From assembly GCF_004208415.1 (NCBI RefSeq), contig NZ_CP035758.1:3472001-3536000 (forward strand): a DNA stretch of 64,000 bases, given 5' to 3'. A program made the translations under genes and the position numbers. Origin of the DNA: Ktedonosporobacter rubrisoli. Lineage in GTDB: Bacteria; Chloroflexota; Ktedonobacteria; Ktedonobacterales; Ktedonobacteraceae. How positions within the stretch are numbered: the stretch's first letter is position 1; each line of letters begins with the position of its first letter. The notes below the pieces were generated by a model. The model had not been told where the DNA came from. It worked only from the letters and a program-made list of their open reading frames with translations, and searched no databases. Shown here one piece after another: positions 56,876 to 64,000 of this stretch.

Positions 56876-58222
56876 ATGAATCCTCCTGCCATCTATGAGT
56901 ATTCTGCTGTGATTCCTCACAGAACACAGCCTGCCGTGCTCCTGCTGCATACCGAAAACGGCTGGTCCCTTCCTTGTTGGCAGACAACAGAACGCCCCTT
57001 TTGGCAAACCTGTGATCACATCAATCAAACCATTCAAGCCCTGCTGGCGCTGCGCGTCATTACCTTGCGCTGTTTGTTCATCGACCAAGATACGGGAAGC
57101 GGACATTTAATTAGAGTCTATGAATTTGAGAACCGAGATGCGCAATGGCGTCCTCCTGTCAATGGTTCTTGGATTGGGTTCTCTGAGTTCAAGACCCTCC
57201 CGCTGACCCATCAGATGCAAAGAGCAGTGCTTGAGGCCTGGTTCACAGAGCAAATTGAGGGCATTCCGACAGCTCGACGCGCTTGGGCGCGAACTGGTTG
57301 GTTTGATGAAACAGCACGTTGGATCGTCGAGACACTCCAGGGACAGGCGATTGAGGTAAGTGAGGCAGTGCAACAGATCCGTACCTGGGAGCGTTCGTGC
57401 CTCTTGCGAGTAGCAACCACACATGAACAGGTCTATTGCAAAGCCGTTCCAGCCATGTTTACTCACGAACTTCCACTGACCCAACATTTGGATGTCCACT
57501 GGCCTTCCCACGCTTCTTCGGTACTTGCGGCAAATCGCCAACAGAGCCTCTTGCTGCTGCGCGATTTCGGTGGGCCGAAACTTGGCGAACGAGGAATCTT
57601 TGCCCGGTGGGAAGAGGCAGTGCATACCTTTGCTATGCTCCAGCGAGAGACGGTAACGCACGCAGATTCTCTGATTGCAATGGGATGCCCTACTCGTACG
57701 CTTGATGACTTGATAGAGGATATCAGAACCTTGCTGGCTGACACTGAGGCCCTCTTTGTCGGAGGAAAAGGTCTCACCAGCTCAGAGATTGCTGCGTTGC
57801 ACGCTCATCTGCCCCACTTTCTGAACCTTTGCCAGGAGTTGAAAACCTATCAGCTCCCCTACGCATTGGAACATGGTGATTTCGGCCCTGCGAATGTGGC
57901 CTGGGTTGAACAGAGGCCACTATTTTTCGATTGGTCAGATAGCTCAGTTGCCCATCCCTTTTTCAGTCTGTGTCTCTTTCCTGAAGAAATGGAAATCTCC
58001 TTCCCTGACACGCCTGATTGGCAAATGCGCCAACGGTCTGCTTACTTGAGACCATGGGTGCGCTATGAGTCGTTGGAGCGTTTAACCCGAGCATTTGAAA
58101 TTGCCCAATGTCTTGCGCCTTTGCATCACGCAAGCCGATATCACCGTTTTATCTTGCCTCACATGGAAGCAAAGTGGGAAATGACATTGATGATTCCTGC
58201 CTACCTGCGTTGCCTGCTGTAA
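56876..58222 (+). CDS. Phosphotransferase (APH-like) protein, 448 aa
   Basis: The C-terminal half has the kinase-like catalytic loop LEHGDFGPANVAWV (Asp and Asn) and the metal site FFDWSDSSVAHPF, as in aminoglycoside and choline phosphotransferases. The N-terminal 110 residues (AVLLLHTENGWSLPCW and GSWIGFSEFKTLPL) look like a Nudix-type fold without a clear Nudix box. ATG at 56876 is chosen because AGAGAGAAG precedes it. A terminator hairpin follows the stop. The substrate is unknown. Confidence 0.68.
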   Translation: MNPPAIYEYSAVIPHRTQPAVLLLHTENGWSLPCWQTTERPFWQTCDHINQTIQALLALRVITLRCLFIDQDTGSGHLIRVYEFENRDAQWRPPVNGSWIGFSEFKTLPLTHQMQRAVLEAWFTEQIEGIPTARRAWARTGWFDETARWIVETLQGQAIEVSEAVQQIRTWERSCLLRVATTHEQVYCKAVPAMFTHELPLTQHLDVHWPSHASSVLAANRQQSLLLLRDFGGPKLGERGIFARWEEAVHTFAMLQRETVTHADSLIAMGCPTRTLDDLIEDIRTLLADTEALFVGGKGLTSSEIAALHAHLPHFLNLCQELKTYQLPYALEHGDFGPANVAWVEQRPLFFDWSDSSVAHPFFSLCLFPEEMEISFPDTPDWQMRQRSAYLRPWVRYESLERLTRAFEIAQCLAPLHHASRYHRFILPHMEAKWEMTLMIPAYLRCLL

Positions 58223-58241
58223 ACAGGGAAAAGAGCATATG

Positions 58242-58276
58242 CCGTTTCAGATCGCAGCTCTTGTGCTCTGAAACGG
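58242..58276 (+). terminator. Terminator-like hairpin after the phosphotransferase gene
   Basis: CCGTTTCAGA (58242-58251) and TCTGAAACGG (58267-58276) form a perfect 10-bp stem with a 15-base loop, followed by TATTTCTT, 20 bp after the stop codon. The 370 bp beyond it carry no supported gene. Confidence 0.65.
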
Positions 58277-58647
58277 TATTTCTTGAGGAAACACTATCGA
58301 AGCCACGACAGGTGGCATGGATGTCATTGGCAAATGTGTGCCATGCCACCATCAAAGCTGGCTGAGTATGAATTTGAGCACCAATATCAGCTACTCCACG
58401 AAACACTTCTTGCGCGTAGGCAACCCGCGCTTGTATGACCACCCCTACCAGAGTCCCCAATTGCCATTGTGGGAGTCAGGGGAAGTGGAGTGGTTTGTGA
58501 TCCTTCGTGCCAACTCGCAAGCTCATCGCCGACGAAAGAAAGGTCATCTTCTGTTGCTTCTGCCACCCTTATGGACTACTCAAGATGAAGCAAGTGGACA
58601 AATACTCTTGATATCTTTTTATGATCTTCTTTCCAGTTAAACGTTTC

Positions 58648-58676
58648 TTGTAAGACATGGTTGAGTCTGCTACAAT
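58648..58676 (+). promoter_or_regulatory. Promoter of the HIT gene
   Basis: TTGTAA (58648-58653) and TACAAT (58671-58676) with 17-bp spacing, 47 bp before the preferred start at 58723. Confidence 0.6.
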
Positions 58677-58722
58677 GGAGTCACACGACAAGTCCGTTCA
58701 TGACGATGACAGGAGAGATCGC

Positions 58723-59241
58723 ATGTTTGAGAGGTATCCCTTTGATAGCGAAGCGTACAAAAAACGAGTGAAAGAAGGTCCTTGTTTTATCTGCGAACTC
58801 GTGGCTGGGAACAATCCTCACCATATGATTTATGAGGATCAAACTGCTGTCGTGTTTTTAACCAAACACCCAGTACTCTATGGGTACGTACTAGTTGCTC
58901 CGCGAGATCACCGAGAACAGGCCACTGGGGACTTTACTCTGGAGGAGTATCTTCAGCTTCAGCGACTCATTTATCGAGTGGCTGAAGCTCTCAGACAGGT
59001 TGTTCCGACTGAACGACTCTACATTCTCACGCTCGGCAGTCAACAAGGAAATCGACATGTGCATTGGCACCTGGCTCCCTTGCCTCCAGGCGTTCCTTAT
59101 GAACAGCAACAGACTGTCGCTCTTGAGCACTCCAGAGGGGTACTCGCTATTCCAGATGACGAAAAAGCCTCGCTTGCCCACTCCATTCGTCAAGCTATGG
59201 AACGGCTCGGTCCTTCCTCTGCGCCTCCTTCCTCGAACTGA
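58723..59241 (+). CDS. HIT-family nucleotide hydrolase/transferase, 172 aa
   Basis: The histidine triad is GNRHVHWHLAPLP near residue 130; a CFIC pair (about 22-25) at the start of the domain suggests a zinc site as in other HIT proteins. The family hydrolyses or transfers nucleotidyl groups. ATG at 58723 is preferred because AGGAGAG precedes it; an earlier ATG at 58657 lies inside the promoter. An ISL3 element begins 132 bp downstream. Confidence 0.85.
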   Translation: MFERYPFDSEAYKKRVKEGPCFICELVAGNNPHHMIYEDQTAVVFLTKHPVLYGYVLVAPRDHREQATGDFTLEEYLQLQRLIYRVAEALRQVVPTERLYILTLGSQQGNRHVHWHLAPLPPGVPYEQQQTVALEHSRGVLAIPDDEKASLAHSIRQAMERLGPSSAPPSSN

Positions 59242-59373
59242 TCCCTCTTTTCAGGTCACGTCCACAACTTTTCTGTCTCATTCCTTATTGAATACTGAAA
59301 GAGTAGTATCACATCCCTTTCCAGCTAACAAGTTTTTTTGCAAGGGATGGTAACAATATGTGTCAAGCATCCT

Positions 59374-61226
59374 GGGTCTCCCGATCTTTTGATGAATCGT
59401 GGTCGAGCCTCCCTTGAACGGTTTTACTAGCCGCATTGCAACACTCGCTTGCGTAGGATCTCGAAGCTAGCGCGACCATAGGATTGACGCTTGAGCAACT
59501 TCAATCTATGAACATGCCCTTCTACCGGGCCTTGAGACCAAATCAGCGTGAGGCCAGCTTTCACTGCATCGTAGTCCTTCTTGAGTGAGGCTGCAAATCT
59601 TTTGAGTTCCGCAATACCCTGTTCCTCCGCCTTTTGAAGCCAGACATCCAAGCGGTCTCCAGCTCGCTCTCGCAACAGAGTGGTAAACTCGGTGATGAGG
59701 TCGTAAGCAAGCTGGATCTCTTGATCAGCCTGACAGAGTTGAAGCAAATACTTCTGCTGCCAGTCCAAGCGCTGGTCTTGCTTAAAGGTGATCCAATGAG
59801 CCACCTGTGAGGCGGTCGGCGGACGCTTGGGAGGGGCTTTAACAGGAGTGGTCGTCTCAGGATCAACGTGTTTGAATTTTCTGGCATTCTTCTTGGTCCG
59901 GAATTGAGCAAAGTAACGGACAATGGGCTGGTCCGAGCCAGTGTATCCCAACTCCAGCAGTTCCCGGTGAACCTGTTGAGCATTCCGTACGCCATCGTTC
60001 CAACGCTTGATCAGGTAATCTTTGTATGGAGAGATGCGCGAGCGATCTTGCTGATTGATACGGGTTCGCGGTGGCGGTTCCGTCATCTTCAGATAGTAAT
60101 AGACCGTCCTCCGACTTACTCCCACCTGGCGTGCAATGTTAGCGTATCAACTTTTTTGGCAAAGAGGTCGTGGATTTGGTGATAGCGCTGCACTTGCTCC
60201 TGATGGAGCTTCTCGCTCTTTTCTTCCTGCCGTTTGCTCCCAGTCATTCCGGCGTACCAGGGAGTGAGCTGGGCCGCTTCCTCCTCAGAAATCTTTTCCG
60301 AGGGTTTTTGAACGAGGGCTTTGAGCTGCGCGGCTTTGTTCAGGAAGAACCCTTTCATGCTTTCTGAAAGGTTCGATAACAGGTGCCAGCGGTCGGCAAC
60401 CTGTACCGCGTTTGGAGCCCCTTGTCTTATCCCGTCTGCATATGGACCTGCCCGATCGCGGCTCACGATCTCGACCCCTGGATGTTCTCTAAGCCATTTT
60501 GCTACGGTGATCGATTCTCTGTCTGGCAAGAGATCCACTGGAACGTGTGTTTCTAGATCTATTAAGATCGTGCCGTAGGTCTTGCGCTTACAGAAGGAGA
60601 AATCGTCCAGTCCCAGCACTCTGGGGGTGCGCATCTGGGAGGAAGGCTTAGCTCGGATAAGCCCTAAGAGGGTATCTGGGCTGCTAACCAACCCCATCCC
60701 GGCGATAAGGCGTTTGCCCGCCTCCCCACCCAATGCGAAGCCAACGAGTGTGAAAAGGTTGGTAAGCCGCAAGGTGCGTCGAGCAGAAGGAGCGACAACG
60801 CTGGGCACACGCTCTGTAAAAATTTTGCGCTGACAGCCGGGATTGGGACAGAAAAAGCGCCGGACATGGAGCAGGAGCTGGACTGCATATCCCATCCAGG
60901 GCAGGTCAGCAACGACACGCTGATACTGAGAGTGGACCTTTTCTGATCGGAAGTCGCAGAGAGGGCAACGAGCTTGCTGTGCTGTTGTTTTTACCGTGGC
61001 GGTGATCACCTTCCCCTCGGCTTCGAGGTGAAGCAGGTGTAAACAGCTAGGATCAGGTAAGAGTGCTTGGTCAGCCATCGGAGAGACCCCTCCTTCTATC
61101 AGTTCCGCGTCATTGATGCCCAGATGCAGTATATCGGTCGTCTTGCGCGATGGCTATGAAAGAGGCATTAAAATTTGGCTTCATAAGCAACTAGGCAGTG
61201 TTTTTCATCAAAAGATCGGGAGACCC
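59374..61226 (-). mobile_element. Complete ISL3-family insertion sequence
   Basis: Perfect 22-bp terminal inverted repeats (59374-59395 and 61205-61226, starting GGGTCTCCCG) bound an element of 1853 bp. Both ends are flanked by the same 8 bases, AGCATCCT (59366-59373 and 61227-61234), which is the target duplication size expected for ISL3. The intact ends and duplication indicate a recent insertion. Confidence 0.9.
59427..61078 (-). CDS. ISL3-family transposase with one frameshift
   Basis: First part (to about 60125): zinc ribbon [20 protein letters not shown] and [20 protein letters not shown], then the DDE core with [20 protein letters not shown] and [14 protein letters not shown]. Second part: a helix-turn-helix [13 protein letters not shown] and the C-terminal catalytic region with [20 protein letters not shown]. 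The break lies near an A run at 60150 (AAAAAAG); one base restores [14 protein letters not shown]. Since the ends of the IS are perfect, a consensus error is likely and the enzyme may be active. Confidence 0.85.
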
Positions 61227-61261
61227 AGCATCCTGTAGGTCGGTTTCGGAAGGAGGGAGCC

Positions 61262-62070
61262 ATGAGGGAATCCCTAGAGATACCACCTCTGAGAGCAGAA
61301 GAAGTCGAAGCGTTAGACAGCTTGTATCGAAGCACCAAAGAGATGATCAAACGGTGCGCAACTGGGGCGTGTCGGTGGTCGGCGGAAAGGATTGAGAGAA
61401 AATTTTGTCAGTGATTGGCTCCAAAGCCAAAAAGATAGTGTGAGTGTACTTAGCGCAGACCCACGACACCTGTTCAGGAAGCGCAAAGCGAGACTGCCAG
61501 ACCTCATCGACAAAGCCGATAGCCCAGTCGGAGCGTGAGCTACAGGACTCAATCAGACGGTTGTGGGCGTTTTTTACTCCGTGGAGAGGGTCTTGAGCTG
61601 GTGATCCAGCGCTTCGCCCTCCTCCAGTTGATCTCCAACCGTTTGAGATCTCTGCGCACACTCTCGTCGGAGATCAGCTTGCTGGTCAGTCCAACCTCGA
61701 AGCAGACCTGGACTAGCAGTTCCAAATGACCACCTATCGTCTTCTTTGCCAAAATTGTGCGAGCTGCGATGGAGCAAGTCGCGCAGGCGTTTGCCATCTT
61801 CTGCTCGCAGTTTGGTCCGCAAGTGGTATGGGCGCGTCGTGCCTGCTTGGAGCACGATGAGCCCCTTGGTAGTGAAGCCATGGAGCTAGTTCGCACCATC
61901 CCCTCGTCGCAGGCCAGCGCTCGCGCAATGGCTGGAACTCGCTCTTTGCGGGAAGAGGCAAGCAAAATTTGGCAATGACGTAAGACAAAGGCAGCTTTGG
62001 AACGCAGCTCCGCCTGGATACTGGTTTGCTCGTTTTCGGTATGTGGCCCAATGAAGATAGGTGCTCTCAT
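61262..62070 (-). pseudogene. Scrambled IS630-type remnants
   Basis: Minus strand pieces from 62070 down read ELRSKAAFVLRHCQILLASS, AIARALACDEGMVR, RRDLKRLEINWRRAKRWITS and IGFVDEVWQSRFALPEQVSW, an IS630-like transposase in several frames. On the + strand at 61262 a short start MRESLEIPPLRAEEVEALDS belongs to another IS630-like copy and is cut off after about 26 codons. The ISL3 element lies directly to the left. Confidence 0.6.
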
Positions 62071-62220
62071 ACTTTCTCATATCAGCTTGCTTTCTTATGA
62101 TCTTTCTTGGGCCTGCACCAGGTAGATGCCGCCACCCTGAGCCGGTCGGCATCTACCCATATCCAGAGCTGATGTGCTGTGTTATAAAAATTTTGAAACA
62201 GGCGTATCCTAAAGAATCAG

Positions 62221-63660
62221 TTAGAAGTCTGCAGCCTGCATCCAGGCTTTATTCCTGCAAGGAGGAATATTATGGTTGAAGCGGAAGACATTCTGCGGAT
62301 CGTACTGCTGTTTAAGCGCAGCTAATCTTTGATAAATTGCCAGCGGATAAGCAGCTCGTGTTAGTTCCTCGCTAGCGTTTCCCTTCAAATTGATAAGCGC
62401 TTCATCGGTCATCATCGGCGTGAGTTTCTGCATTAAGGCTGCTATAGCTCTCTTCCTTTCTCCTAACAAATCACAAGATGGCGCTCCAGCCATCACAGTT
62501 AGCGAGAACAATGCTTGCCGAAAGCTAAATGACATAGAATCTTCTTCCTGTCGGGCAAATGCTCCACCAAATTGCCGTATCTCAGCCATCAGTCCTGCCG
62601 CAGGATTACCCGTGGCATTCAAAAGCGTTTCAATATCGCTAGGAACTAGATCCCTTAAGGCTCGTGTCTCTCCCGTCAAAAAGTATGGAGGGGACTCAAC
62701 TGGATCATTGGAAATCGAGGCGATCTGTGCATAAGGGATCTGCGCAAATGTATCCAGAAGTGATGCACTGGTTCGACGCATCGGTCGCAATAGAGCCTCT
62801 CCCTCGCTCTGATCCCCATTGTAGCAAGCCATTACTTGTATCACTGACGCCCCCCGCAACGTTGGGGGAAGCGCAGGAGCAAGAGGAAAATGTACAATAC
62901 GCAGCGCTGAAGTCAGTTCATCGGGCAGGTTTTTTATCCATTGTGCATATGCATTTAAGACTTCTCTGCCCTGCGCAATTGGATAGACAATCTGACCCCC
63001 AAAGATATTTTCAACTGGGTAGAGCGCCAATTCCAACTCAGTAACAATCCCAAAGTTACCGCCACCTCCGCGCAGGCCCCACAAAAGATCAGGGTAGCTT
63101 TTCTCGCTGACCCGCAACACTTGACCTTCAGCAGTCACCAGTTCGGCCGAGCGAATACTCACCGCCCCAGGACCATACTGGCGTGTCAACCAACCAACAC
63201 CTCCCCCAAGCATATAACCTACAATTCCAACAGTTGTTGCAAAACCAGTGAGTGGAGCAAGGCCATAGGACTGAGCCTCCCGCACTACATCTCCAGATCT
63301 AACTCCTGGCTCTACTCGTGCGCTTGCTTTCTGTGCATCAATCTGGATTTTACTCATATATGCAAAGTTTACAAGAATCGCACCATTCACTGGATAGGGA
63401 TGCCCATGCCCCCCGCCTTGTACTCCTATGGGAAGACCATACTTTTGGGCAAACTTAACGGCCTGCTGTACATCATCTGTACAGTAGGGAAGCACAACTA
63501 GTGCAGGATATTGCTGAAAGGTTTCGGTATCCCAGGTCTGTCGTGCTTTATTATATCCCTCATCGCCGGGTACAAGTGCTTTTCCCCTTAGACGTGTACG
63601 CAGAGCTTGCAGGTCGGTTGGCTCAAATATTATCGCCTGTCCCGCTTGTTCAACACTCAT
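62221..63660 (-). CDS. FAD-linked oxidase of the berberine bridge type, 479 aa
   Basis: FAD domain with PIGVQGGGHGHPYP, whose His is the usual covalent attachment site, and GYMLGGGVGWLTRQYG. The second, Cys-linked attachment site of double-bonded members is not visible (YGPGAVSIRSAEL). The C-terminal BBE segment NVFRFNHNIPP is present. Such enzymes oxidise sugars, alkaloids or polyketides. ATG at 63660 has AAGGAG upstream. Single gene; no signal peptide. Confidence 0.88.
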   Translation of the reverse strand: MSVEQAGQAIIFEPTDLQALRTRLRGKALVPGDEGYNKARQTWDTETFQQYPALVVLPYCTDDVQQAVKFAQKYGLPIGVQGGGHGHPYPVNGAILVNFAYMSKIQIDAQKASARVEPGVRSGDVVREAQSYGLAPLTGFATTVGIVGYMLGGGVGWLTRQYGPGAVSIRSAELVTAEGQVLRVSEKSYPDLLWGLRGGGGNFGIVTELELALYPVENIFGGQIVYPIAQGREVLNAYAQWIKNLPDELTSALRIVHFPLAPALPPTLRGASVIQVMACYNGDQSEGEALLRPMRRTSASLLDTFAQIPYAQIASISNDPVESPPYFLTGETRALRDLVPSDIETLLNATGNPAAGLMAEIRQFGGAFARQEEDSMSFSFRQALFSLTVMAGAPSCDLLGERKRAIAALMQKLTPMMTDEALINLKGNASEELTRAAYPLAIYQRLAALKQQYDPQNVFRFNHNIPPCRNKAWMQAADF

Positions 63661-64000
63661 ATTTATTTGTCTCCTTAGTAATATTTCAGGTCATTATGTC
63701 TGGTCATAAGGTCATAATGAGCTATATACATGGGTTACACAATTCTTAGCTTTGCTCATTCCTCAGCCAGCAAAACTTGTACTAGCCGCATAGATTACTG
63801 AACCCTCGCAGGCTTATGGTTCTGTCAAGAGAAGAGTATAGCAAAGTAATGGAGCCAACATTATGTCACATTTCACAGTTTTACTACGATAGGTAGATCC
63901 TCTATTACCGGGATATATCGATGTTACTATATATACACCTATTAAGAGTGCATCCTGCCACACCATTTCGCTAAGTAGGGCAAAGTTCCCTAATGCATCT
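63661..64000. other. Gap at the window end
   Basis: 340 bp upstream of the oxidase gene with no supported gene. A tandem GGTCATWATG motif near 63690-63718 (TCAGGTCATTATGTCTGGTC and TAAGGTCATAATGA) may be a regulator site. It is AT-rich. Confidence 0.35.

Noticed and set aside
58317..58640. 107-codon frame between the phosphotransferase and HIT genes
   Set aside because: It begins after a terminator without promoter or ribosome site and shows no recognisable domain.

Overview
The window looks like the end of a linear replicon from a Ktedonobacteria-like Chloroflexota genome. Reasons: roughly 50% GC, long blocks of degraded transposases, a class II lanthipeptide cluster, large LuxR and TetR regulators, and a CruF-type carotenoid operon. 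The taxonomic call is inference; no rRNA gene is present.

Region 1 (1-9945), telomere. Bases 1-3995 are an inverted copy of 3996-7992, folded at a perfect 44-bp palindrome (3974-4017). Beside it lies a gene for a telomere resolvase (protelomerase) of about 614 residues. Its recognisable tyrosine-recombinase motifs are GRRSTEV, FKG-QLKTK, YEIPTL, ILGH and LHYMDY. The simplest reading is that 3995/3996 is a covalently closed hairpin telomere and that 1-3995 is the opposite strand, read through the hairpin or taken from a replicated telomere junction. The two arms differ only by small indels, which are complementary, so the intact gene can be rebuilt from them. Next to it are a small unknown gene and a TniA/TniB (TnsB/TnsC-like) transposition pair ending at a candidate transposon end near 9945.

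Region 2 (9946-11070): broken recombinase and IS3 fragments. Region 3 (11074-25275): a class II lanthipeptide cluster with three precursors, a C39-peptidase ABC exporter, a HlyD-like partner and two LanM proteins that look complementary. The full-length LanM has a degenerate dehydratase site but an intact CCG-type cyclase. The shorter one has an intact dehydratase and no cyclase. A HemN-like radical SAM gene and a large LuxR regulator follow.

Region 4 (25478-35004): remnants of IS630, Tn554-like, IS110 and IS4-like elements around a P-loop kinase, a small DUF1428-like gene, and a tetR / metallo-beta-lactamase / glycosyltransferase operon. Region 5 (35227-43013): a TetR regulator with matching operators on both sides, then a tightly overlapping carotenoid operon (phytoene synthase, GT2, CruF-acyltransferase fusion, CrtI-like desaturase) and a second flavin oxidase. 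Region 6 (43297-53339): a leaderless TetR gene, an ADP-ribosylglycohydrolase, cupin/hydrolase genes with a divergent TetR, and a GntR-ABC transporter operon. Region 7 (53583-64000): nested IS elements (including an ISL3 element with 8-bp target duplications), a phosphotransferase-like gene, a HIT protein and a berberine-bridge-type FAD oxidase.

Many frameshifts here fall in homopolymers, so part of the apparent gene decay is probably long-read consensus error.
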